Notes under the pieces: generated by a model
Databases searched by the model: none
The model's input: only the letters and a program-made list of their open reading frames with translations
Told to the model about the DNA's origin: nothing
Made by a program: the position numbers and the translations under genes
Shown: piece after piece, positions 19,406-31,400 of the stretch
How positions within the stretch are numbered: position 1 is the stretch's first letter
How the letters are laid out: every line of letters begins with the position of its first letter
NCBI GenBank assembly: GCA_002633005.1
Contig: NMRA01000090.1
Span: forward strand, 867,500-929,499
DNA from: Phoronis australis
Lineage: Eukaryota; Phoronida; Phoronidae
Length of the DNA: 62,000 bases
Direction of reading: 5' to 3'

Positions 19406-22400
19406 CTGTAAGGATCGGAATAAAAACATGAATTAACAATAAAACAATTTAAAATGATAGGATCTCCTATTATCCCAAACTCTCTGCATCAATTGTGACA
19501 TCTCTTTCTAAAGCTTGAAAAATTGAATTAAGCAGTTTATCCATTCCCTTTCAAAGAACTGAGGCTTTTCTGTGTAATCCCCGAACTGTACGACAGGGTG
19601 GAAGGAATTTTTAAAAAGTATTCCTCAAGAACACATTCAGCAACCTAATGCACAGCCGTGTCCTTGCAGTTTCAACTGTTCTCATTTCACGCAAAATGGT
19701 CACCAAAATCGTAGCCAACTTTTCCAATCGTAGAGTCGTGGGGACTTCAACTAAAGAAAACTAAACATCAAAAACTTAGCAAATGAAGATAGTGTTATAA
19801 AAAGCTTCGATTGTTATGCACGGCGGTATCTCACTAAGTCATGCATAATCTTGATATTTTGTGCATTTCTCAGGCCTTTGCACAGCAGAACTAGGGTTAC
19901 AGGAGGTGAGATCCAGAACATTTTGAGCAAAAGATTTGCTTAAAGTCTACATATTCCTTCGATGCATTCGTAGCTCACATCAATTTTTTGTAATTAATGT
20001 TTGATTATTTAGTCAAGTGCTGCTTTCCGATATATTGTTTCACAAGTCAACAAGATTTCTTTGGTGTCACCGGATGTTGACGAGCTGACAACTGTCCATA
20101 ATACCTTTTAAAAACAAAAGCGGTACCATAGATGAAACCCAGCCATACAAGTAGAGATTATTCTATAGAGACTTACCTTTATCAATAACAGAATACTACC
20201 CACAGCACAAAGAGTAAACAAACTGGCTATAACCATCATCAATATTCCAACACCCAGGTTATACTTTGAAAGTGTAAACGCATTGATCCAACCGCTGAAA
20301 AAAAGTAGAAAATAAATAGAATTTTCCAATACAGCGTCGGCGTATTAAATGGTATTAATAACAAACACTTGGCTTTACCTGGAATTCGTTTGGTGATGAC
20401 AAAAATTCAAAGTAAAGGTAATTCACACTAATCTTGTGATCATCAGACAAAATGATGGGGAATTCCCAGTCATGTCTTGTGCACAGGAAACAAATTTATC
20501 GTTAGAGTAGTCTTCCCTTGTGACCGAGAATGAAGGGAAATCAACAAAAAAGTTAGAAAGGTGGCACAGCCATTCTCCAGCAATATTTGCTGTTAACATA
20601 TTAACCATCATAATAGGAAAACAGTATATTGTATGATTACATTTGCCTTGTAAACATTCTCTAAGTCCCGTCAGCCTGACATCTGTTGGCCACATAATGT
20701 GACTAATGAACACAAGTCATGTATACAGTTGCCTTGTTCTGTAGTTCTATATGTATGTCAGTATGATAACTATGCCGTCAAAAAAAGTTGCCTACTTACA
20801 CTGTATAACCACTGATGCCGATACATTGCACGACGTTGCATATAAATTGAAAAAACATGACGAAGAAAAACGTGAAGAAGTTGACTGAGCTGTCGCTTCT
20901 GAAAATAGATCATAAGGTATCAACACACAATCGCTCACTAGAACATGACAAGTTAGAACATTAATTCATCGTGTGAAAGCCAATTTATAACACAGAGTTA
21001 AATATAATTTAAAACTTACAATGCAGTAAGTTTCGTCAAACTGTTTAAGCTAGAATGCCCAATTAATGTTCATTATGGAAACTTCATGAACAACAAGAGG
21101 ATATAAGCACACAGTAAATTCAATGTGCATTTAAGCTAACGCATTTTAACATACCAGACTAAGGCACACAAACAGTACTTTCAGGGCTTGTAATGACCAA
21201 TGATAAAAGAGAGGAAAATTTTCCAGGTGATATATCGTTTCATAAATGAATAGGCTGTGTCATAGGAATATCTTTTTACTGTAGTAAAATTTAACTGAAA
21301 TCGAGGTTTTTGCATGAATTAAGTCAAAGAAATGATAAAAAGAGAGACCAAAAAGGAGGAAAATGAAAATCAAATCAGACGAAATCGAAATCAAAAAAGA
21401 GGAAAATCCTCTTGAAGAAGGGAAATTCAAAGCCCTGTACTTTTCAAAATAAACTGGACAATGTCAAATTGATGCGTCATTTTTCATGAAACAGATGCCT
21501 GGTATAAAAGGGAATTTTGTATACGGTCATTTCTCTAACACTTTGTATACGGTCGTTTCTCTAACAATTTGTACATGGTCGTTTCTCTAACACTTTGCAT
21601 ATGGTCGTTTCTCTAACACTTTGCATATGGTCGTTTCTCTAACACTTTGCATATGGTTGTTTCTCTAACACTTTGCATATGGTTGTTTCTCTAACACTTT
21701 GTATATGGTCATTTCTCTAACACTTTGCATATGGTCGTTTCTCTAACACTTTGCATATGGTTGTTTCTCTAACACTTTGTATATGGTCATTTCTCTAACA
21801 CTTTGTACACTGATGTAAAATTTGTTTTTCCCGTGACAGCGTTGTTTTCAAACTGATAGTAAGAGACAAAACTTGCTGTACAAACGTATTAGAGACAAAA
21901 TCAATAGTTCCAATTATTTAAGATAAAACATCCCTAACAACAACACAATACTGAGAGCAATGAGGGCCTCCGAAACAATGGCTTGGCCAAGTGAATTATA
22001 TTACCCCAAGTGAATTATATTACACCAAGTAACAATTAAAGTCTCTGATGATGGATCTACTTCAAAGTACATAGTTACACAAAACCTGTATCAACATTGT
22101 TTATAAAAACAAATACATACAAGTGAGAAACTAAATGTCATTCCACGAGAGCATCTGATCAAAAGTTTGACTCTAGGTCACCGACTCGGATCTTGAAAAC
22201 ACATTTTGTGTACATACCGTACATTCCGGTGGGATATGATCAAAATGTTNTAATATTTGAAATTTTCGGGCCATTATTTTTAAATTAGAGCATCATTAAT
22301 ATTTCGGCCCAAAATTGAACATTTTTGCTTCTAAAAGATTCAGTTAGTGAAGTTTTAAAGAATCTTAAATGTTCATGTAGATACTGAACCTCTCCAACAG

Positions 22401-25400
22401 AAGACAGTCTTTGAATTATCAAAGGTGTTTTCATTAACCTTCGCTGGAGTGCCAAAATCCGGTAAATTTTGCCCAATTTTGTGTATTTGATTTTTAGCTA
22501 TTTTTGAGGTGCTCTGGGGGACAGTTTGCGGGATGCTGGTGATTTCCAACATTTTTGATCAGTTGGCTGTCTGACTAAGAAAATAAAAAATAAAAATGGC
22601 TTTTTGTTTGTTTTCAAGCAACAGCCGATACAAAAGACATACCATCGCATATTTTACGGTGCCTGACTATGGGCAGTGTGTAGCTGTACCCTATAAACCT
22701 TATAGAGGGGCTTTTTTATTTTTGAAAATATGTTTCTATGGTGATCAAATCAATTGACATCAGATTTTAGATACTTCGACGACTGCTGGCTTCCTGATGA
22801 CACTTTCTGTAGCTAGATATCTTTGGTGAAATTTCATGAAATTTGGCCAAAACGCTTCCATCGAGGAAACAATGGAGAACAAAAACGATGCTAGAGTGCA
22901 GCTTAGAAATGATGTTTCGATATTAATCAAAGTCATCCTCAGGTACAACAGTCAGAAAACAAAATATTGTAACAGAATATTGTATTAATATTGAAACATC
23001 ATTCTCAAACATGAATGTGCCATACTAAGAAACTGCACAGCTCACTGCCTCACCTGAATGCTTTGTAGACGGGGCGATACCAACAGAGAAACGAACACGG
23101 CGTAAACAGAAGGAACCACAAGAATGCCAGTCCGAACGTGGCGCCACCATCTACTGTGGCAGCGGGATCCTGAGCGGCGATAAAGAAGGCCAGCGCGCCA
23201 ATCAAGTTGAACAGCATTGTGATAGAGTAAACTACAAGAGAATGTGACAAATGAAGCCAATGGTGTGCACATTTTCTGTTGCCCCCTACTGGTGATCATG
23301 GTCCTTAACAATTCCGTTACAATTGTTTTCTGAAAATGCAATGATTTAACAAGAGAAAAGCAGAGCGTTGATATGCACCCATGTGCATCGCATGTAGCGC
23401 ACATAAAATGATCATTATTTTTAATATTCCCAGTAAAGAGAGCAACAGAGAACAAAAAATGGCCTCTAGGAGTTGCATAGCAAGTAATTAACGCTCTCCT
23501 CAAACCAACACCCAGTCAGTTACCATGAAAAACTAAAAATGCCCCTAGGGTGCACAATGGTAGCTAGATATGTCCAAACGATGTCATCCGTTGTCGCGTT
23601 CACATAAAGTCAATTGCCAAATCTCTACAGTTCGTGCAGGGGTTTAGGAGAAAGCAGCTACGCATACAAAAAAGGAAAACTGCCACTAGGGGGCGGGTCA
23701 CAGAGTAAACGTAATATTGTTGGTCACAAATCTTCCTCAGTCACGTCCGTCCCAGAAGAAGCACAAATACCACTTCTTAATGGCTTAGACAATATAGACA
23801 CGGATGACAGAAACAGACTCAAAAGTAACAAAAAAACAGCCATTTGGAGGTGTACACTGGGTCAAATCCATCTGGTAAGGCATCATCACCACTCTAATAG
23901 TAATGTATATGCCAACTTTCACAAAAAATTCGTCACAGAACTCCAATGATACAGAAAAAAACGGATATAAACATTGTACCCAGTCATCAAAATTCATGGT
24001 GACTGTCATACAAATCCATTTCCCAAATTTAACACAGATCCTGAAGAGGGATTAAGAGATACAGCCAGGGAACAAAGAATCTACCACTGTGAGGTGCCAC
24101 AGCAGTCGAAGCTATTCAAAAATTGTCATCTTATCTTTTTCCAGTACGGACACATATGCCACTTTTCATAACCATTGTTTGAGTGGTTTGGCGGATTGAG
24201 AGGTGGATGCCAAAAACAATTGAACATAATAAAAACACCATCCAGGTGGTGTGCACTAGAAGAAAACTAACTGAAAATGAGAAGATGTGATCACCTCTCC
24301 AAGAGGCAATAGCAGCAGTCTGGCCTGAATGAAAGTCATCGTTATATATTGTCAGTTTCAAACAAATATACTCCGCAAATTTAACAAAGATCCTGCTGAG
24401 GGATAAGAAGATACAGTCTTGGACGCAAAAAAACAAAACCAAACAAAGTTGTCTGAATTCCCTTGTTAGCCGTCATCTTCCCACTATGAACATTCATGCC
24501 AATTTTCGTAACCATCCTTAGAGTTATTTGGCTGACAGAAAGGCTGATACTTAAAGATTCAAAAGCTGTAAAATTGGCCACTTGGTGGTGCAAATTACAT
24601 CAAATCCATCCGACAATGAGAAAGCGGTATCATCTCCCTAACAGATACCTATTTGCCAAAATTCATGAAAATCCGTTACACAAAACTCTGAAGATACAGT
24701 TCCAAACTCAAAAAATTAAAATCGTCACTAGGGGACACACTGGTAGCCGGGAATCGTCCAAAAATCGCTCATGCCTCTTAAGCCCGAAAGGAACATATCT
24801 GCAGCATTTCACGAACATTCACATTGTAGCAGTGGACACTGTATGGATGTCAGACGGAAGTACAGGGATGATGGCATTATGTGTCTAAATACAAATGTGT
24901 TGGCGCACAATAATGCATGTGGAAGGTGGGAGACTTCACTATGAATTGACACGATCAAAGACCAAGTCGGTTGTAACAAAAACAAGGAAACATGAGTCTC
25001 AAACAAACAGGCAAAGTATCGACAATTTTGTAACCTTTCGGGGGAAAGGGAGAGTGGATCAAGAAAAGCATAGTTTGTACACTCATGAAAACATACATAA
25101 ATAAAAACGGCCTTTACAGCACGCAGTTTGTGAAAACCCAAGTGTAATTCAAGCGTACTTAAGTCAATCTTACTGGTTCATTTTAAAAAACAAATGGTAG
25201 CTCAGAATAAGAACAAAATTGATTCGAAAACAACTTCAAACACTTAAAATCTACTATTTACAGAAGTACATGGAAAATGACCTGCTGTAATTATTGAATT
25301 CAACCACAAAAGACAAAAAACAACTGACTTGAACCCACCCACTTTTTAAGTTTCAGTAGAACTAATTGGTTGGGCACATTAAAATTATGAGTGGTTCAAC

Positions 25401-28400
25401 CGGACATACCTTAACAAAACTACTTTGAAAGAACACAACTGTCCCCTTCAACGGAATATGAGAGAATGGCTTTCCCCGGTTTTTCTCGCCTCTTCCATGT
25501 GGCTGTACCAGTGCGCCCTCTGTTGGTCGGTAATCGCAATGCTCTGCACCACGTTTTGAAAATGTTGCGCAATACAATTACTCATTAACATGGGCTGCGC
25601 CAGAACAGCGACACGGAAAACGCAGGAAGACACTCAGCTATTTCATCATAGTACATAGAAGTGAACAGATGTGTTCCCCACAATGTAAAGTTTTAGTAAG
25701 GTGCATCTGCTTGAACCATTCATAATTCAACGATATACATGGATTAAACGAATCATAATTTACGCCTGTCAGCTAATTTGTTGTGCTTACAAATCCAGTA
25801 GTAGTAGCATAACTTGACTGTCCTCTGGAACTCCAGCGGTATGTCGACAGCGAAGTCTTGGTAGAAGCACGGTCCCACGCAACAGAACTTGGGAAGGGGA
25901 GGGAAGTTGTCCTTACGCTCTGTACAGACAAAACACGAAAATTAGCGTGCACCTTCAGGACTTTGACAATCATGAACGAGTGACTTTCACAACCAAATGC
26001 TGTAATTATGTATGAGAAAGTGAAGAGAGAAATGTGAATGTCACAAAGGTGTATATCGCGATAATTGACCTTTTCAGGGACAGCATGTGTGCTCTGGGAT
26101 AGGCAGATTGCATAACTTTCGAAGATCTGTAAATTGAGATGCACGATCAAAAATGTATCAGAAGGAGAAGACAATGTCGATTATGAACTGCAGTTGCACT
26201 CAAAATTATTTCAAGTAAGGAATAGATTAGATAACAGTCTGACAATCTAAAAATAAGAATGTAGTAATCTCACGATACATAAAAACGTCAATTTGGTCTT
26301 CTCCTGATCTGTACACAGCAACTCAACAAGTTTGTTTGGACCTCAAGAAAAAAACCCAAAGGAAACGGTCTCCAATGTAAAAACTGACAAATGAACTTGA
26401 ATAGAGCATGCAACAATGACCAGACCACAAATGTGCAGCTTACGAAACGAACTATGACTCGTCATAAAGGGACTTCTACGACATTAAACGATTTCATCAG
26501 CCCAGAGCAGGCAAAGGTGAAGAAATATGAGTGCTCAAAATATACATCACAGCATTGAACTGTGCCCTGACGAACACAAAGGAATGTTTAAGGAAATGGA
26601 CATTTAGTCAAATATCTTAAAAACAATAGAATTTAACTCGATAGAAGACCTATATATTTTGTAAGTTGATAGCCAGTGCAATTTGATTTTTTAATTCATA
26701 GCAAACTGCCATCAACTGGGCCACGTGTTCAGTGAAATTTAGCAAAGGAGGGACAAATATATTTTGTTTTACATAAATATTCAACAAAATCTCAAAAATG
26801 CTATAACAAGAATTTTCTAAATCATATCATTTACATTTCACTCAAGTTTCGAATTGCTTTGTAACAATCATATAAACATACTACTTTTATAGCTCCTCAT
26901 GCATAAGTGGGAGATAACTCCTAACAGTGTTTGGAGCACAATGCGTGAAGGATCATTGTATCAGAAGCTTTCATCTTATGAATTTGATCCTTAATTAGCC
27001 AAAGTTGGACAGTTTTCTGGGTCCTACTTAACCTTATAACCATAGGTCAGCCACTGAAAAGGTCATCAGGATGCATACCTCCCAGCCATATGAAGATTTG
27101 TCATTGCCTAACACGCATCTTAACTGATCCAGTCACGCTAGTGACACCTACAGTCTTTTGTACACGGTCACAAGAGACTGGAGAAAGGGTCAATTTTTGA
27201 CATATCCAGTGGGCATTATCATGCAAGACAATAATACACTGACTTTCACCAAGGTAAACATGTACAGTATAAGCCAAAACTATTCAGACATAATGACCGG
27301 GAATCCCGTCATGACTGCAGGGCTGAAGTTGAATTCATGATAAGAACAGTCTTCCCATATGACCGATAACAAGGGGATATTGGCAGAAAGGTTAGTGAGG
27401 TGTGTACGCCATTCTGCAATTAGAATTTTGATGCTCTTATAGATATTACCAGTCATTTTTACCGTTAACAAAATTATCCCTCAAGGCGAAAAACAGTATT
27501 TTGTCAGATTTCTTTTGTCTTGTACTTTACGTTCACTACGTGAGATTCAGAAGAAAGGGGTGTGTTTCACTTTTGTCTCTTGATCAGACTTTTAAAAAGT
27601 TATGGAGAGATTTGACAAGACGTCAAGAGAATCTTGCAACACAAAAAGGAATGACAAAATTCATTTTTACGTAACAACACCATGCTTTGCTGCCATACAC
27701 AAGAGCGTAGAAATCCAAAGCGTCATTCAGTTTTACCAAAACTAAAGTGATCCCGAGCAATGACTGAAAGTACTAATCGGGAACAGCAATCATGAACAGT
27801 GTCCGCAAGCTCAATATGCGCACTCTTTTACAAAATGACACGAGGAGTAATAAAACTTATGAACTGATGTGTGTAAATATCATCCTATTCAGTAAAGCGT
27901 GGAATATGTTGCAAGTAGGTCATCCCGTTCAATACGCCATCTTCTTGATCACATCACGTGACCTAATGAATATAAGTCCGAAAAGATTTCTGCCCCCTGA
28001 TTTCTTTTCGGACTTATATTCATTAGGTCACGTGATGTAATCAAGAAGATGGCGGATTGAATGGGATGAACTACTTGCAACTTATGAACTGATGTGGGTA
28101 TTTACAGTTTTGTTATGTGGTGGTATGGTGGTGGCACGGTGGTGGCACGGTGGTGGTACGGTGGTGGCACTGTCATGACCTCATGAAGACATTCACACAA
28201 CAAGTGCTTTTGATTTAAGAAAAGCACTTGTTGCATATATACAAACCAGAAGAAGTGAATCAAGTGGAAAGCCACTGAAAAACTTCTAAGTATGGCAGTG
28301 TGCTCATGATAGTCGAAGCACTTCATTCAAACAAAAAGTTCCCGCATTGATTATCGACAGAACCACTCAAGTAAAGTTTTTTCAAAATTGAAGTAACAGC

Positions 28401-31400
28401 TTAAAACCTAGAAAAAATCCAGTTTTTTTGTCATATAAACACATGTGGGAAATGAAAGCTTCTTTAGACACTTGCCCTTGCTCAGTGTGGTTTAAGAGTT
28501 AAGAATCATGGTCAGAAAAATCACAAATCGCTTCACTAAACCTACTTGCCAGGCGTGTTTCTCAAACCAAAGCAGGTACAAAATAAGGTCAGAAAAACAA
28601 ATTAATAACATGCTCAGTATGAGTCTCATGGTGATGTATGGGACACAGAGGCAGAAGAACAGAAACCATACAAACTGGCCCAACACCCTCCAAACCCGTA
28701 ACCCATTATTTTGCAGATACGTGTCAGCACTTACCCACAGATTGGAAGATCAGACTGCCTAACACAACAATGTTAAGGATAGAACATCAGAGGCCTAAGA
28801 TAGCAATGTTCAAGTATTTGACCCTTTCACGAACAAGGCAGAGAAATAGTCTACAGTGCACGCCGAAATAATCAGACAAAATATCATTAACCTGTCATGA
28901 CGACTAATTTGTTTACATCAAAAATGCCTCACAACAACTCATCACAGCCACAAAATCCCATATTAGGCCAAATCGTTGGCAGACAAAAGAAATTCAATTT
29001 TCTATTTTTTCGTAAAAGATATGCAGCATCGAATAAATGCTCAAGTTTTGTGCCAACCGCAAATATTTTGAAAAATTGTTACGCATTTACAATATTAAAC
29101 GACCTTGAAAATGAACAAAATGGCTGCTACAGGGAACGATGAGATAAATCCAGAAAACACGTATTGCACTTGTCACTAAGTTTCTATGTTTTCCCCGACA
29201 ATTTAGCAAAAAAGTACTTATGGATTTCAGAAAGGTTCATGAAATATGTCAAAAATTCATAAACTTTGTAACGGGAAAGGCCAACAACAGACAAAAATAA
29301 GAATGAAACATTTGAATAAAATTAAATGAGATTTCTGGTCTTTCAAATTAAGTCTTACCGTAAACATTTGGGTTAACGCCCATGTTCACTTAACTGCCCA
29401 TCCCCAACTTTAGGTGGATTTTCGATTTAAGCGCCCACTGCTCCGTTAATCGCCCCCCCCCCTATGATTTTTGAAGACCAGTTAAGCGCCCACCTGTCGG
29501 TTAAGCGCCCATCCCCGACTTATAAAGATTGAAGATTTAGCGTGCTAAGGAAGCACGCGATTACATAGCTGAAGATCGACAACGACAATGAGTGCAACGA
29601 CGGCCTCCGAGAGAGCGGTTTGACAATGTGAATTGTAAAACAAGTAACGAATTATTGTCCCGGGTCATGGACTTACTTTAAAATACAACACTTGTCATGT
29701 TACTTTCTTCCGATGTTCAAAAAGTTTGAGAACCCAACCGGCTTCAATACCTATGCTTTCTGCGATGTTGTCTAACGCTTAGTTTCCTTCTGCACTGCAT
29801 GTGATAAAACATATATTCAAAAAAAAAATCAGGCCAGAGAATTGATAGTGCTTTTTCCAACCAATTTGCTTTAGGTGGGAGGCTCTTGTATTTTGAATAA
29901 TTCCCATAACTCACGGAAAGATGTCAAATTCTCTTTATGTTGATGAATGCAATTGCCGTATTATAGAGGATGTGTGGCGACCGAATGGACAGTGTGCCTG
30001 ACTGAGTTAACGAGTTGTTGCCTTTTGATTTTTGAATTCAAAGACTGGCAATATGTTACTGGATGTTTGTGTATCATCTTTAGTAATAAAAAAACTGCTA
30101 GTCAAATTTAGTTAGTTGTTGCATCTCTCTCAAATACCAGCGTTAGCAGATTTCACTAATGTCACAGGCGGTTCTTTATAATACGATTTATTGCGACAGC
30201 CTCCGCCTAGGCGACTGGGTGACTTATCGGTTCCACCTACATTTTTAGCCATCCCAAATAATTTTGTTTCTACATTGGCCAGATTCAATCTGAATGAAAT
30301 TCTTACCATTCGAGTCTGAAAAAACTAGACTGACTGCCGGCGATAGAGGAGGTGCACGCAACTGGAGCTAAGGGCATAGAATCTCGGGCTTGGGGAACGT
30401 TGAGGCGGGAAATATGGGAACAGACAGTTTAGGGAACATCAGAACAGAAGAATATCGTAAAGCACTGGGTCTTTTATAACAACAGTTTATAAGTACACAG
30501 TCACACCGGTATATTCTTTTACATAGGACTGTCGCTGTTCTCTTTTGATGTGCGACCTTGAAGTCGGGTGCACACGCGTAAGTTCCACCACTCTAGAGTG
30601 CATGTTAAATTGACATCAAGACACGTGACAGATGACTACTACAAACGCGCGTGCTGAATCCCGCCGCTGTCTTTGCCATAAAAACGAGATGCATATTGAA
30701 AGAGGTCGTTATATTACTTGACGGCATTTCCAAGTCACGACTGTCAGCCAGAACACTGTGCCCAAACAGCGGGATCGACCAATGCCGCAGTTCGATATTG
30801 TATAATAGGATAATCTGGACATCTTGCATGTAAAATAAATGTATTTTTCCACCACAAAGTTTCATTAGTTGATCGTTTAAGAATGAATAGAAACTTCGCT
30901 GTTTTGTGACGTTTTATCACATGTTTATGGCGTATTTCGAAAGTTTCTTCGGTGTATCCGAAAAATTGCAAAAGTAGCCAAAACGTTAGCCACTAAAACG
31001 CGTCAGAATTTCTCAATTATATGTTCAAGTGACATATTTAGAAGTCAATCAAAGGACTGTTTGTTCTCTACAACAGTTCAGCTCAATTTGGCAACAACCA
31101 AATAACGGCCGGATTCACAAGAATTGCGTTATGTTTGCCAGGTATCTACTTTCCACCAAAATATCGGCTCATGCACATTGGAAGTTCAAGGTCGCACATT
31201 GAGACTAGATACAAGATGACCAATGAGACAAGCAGTTCATTATATATGCCGAGCTTGGAGTCCTGGAGGCAATAACACTGACTTGGTAAATGTTTATTGA
31301 CGACTGGGTCATGTCCCGCTTACTCCCGATTCTTGTCTGTGCGTAGCATGTTTCACATAACGGGAAGTGAGCAGTGCTATGCGGTCGAAATAAAAGAGCT

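Noticed and set aside
21515-21805. CRISPR array
   Set aside because: Contiguous tandem units with no unique spacers in an animal intron; same for 33455-33580.
23042-23503. 153-aa ORF on the - strand over SCAMP exon 6
   Set aside because: Wrong frame for SCAMP; the exon is read in the neighbouring frame with [10 protein letters not shown].
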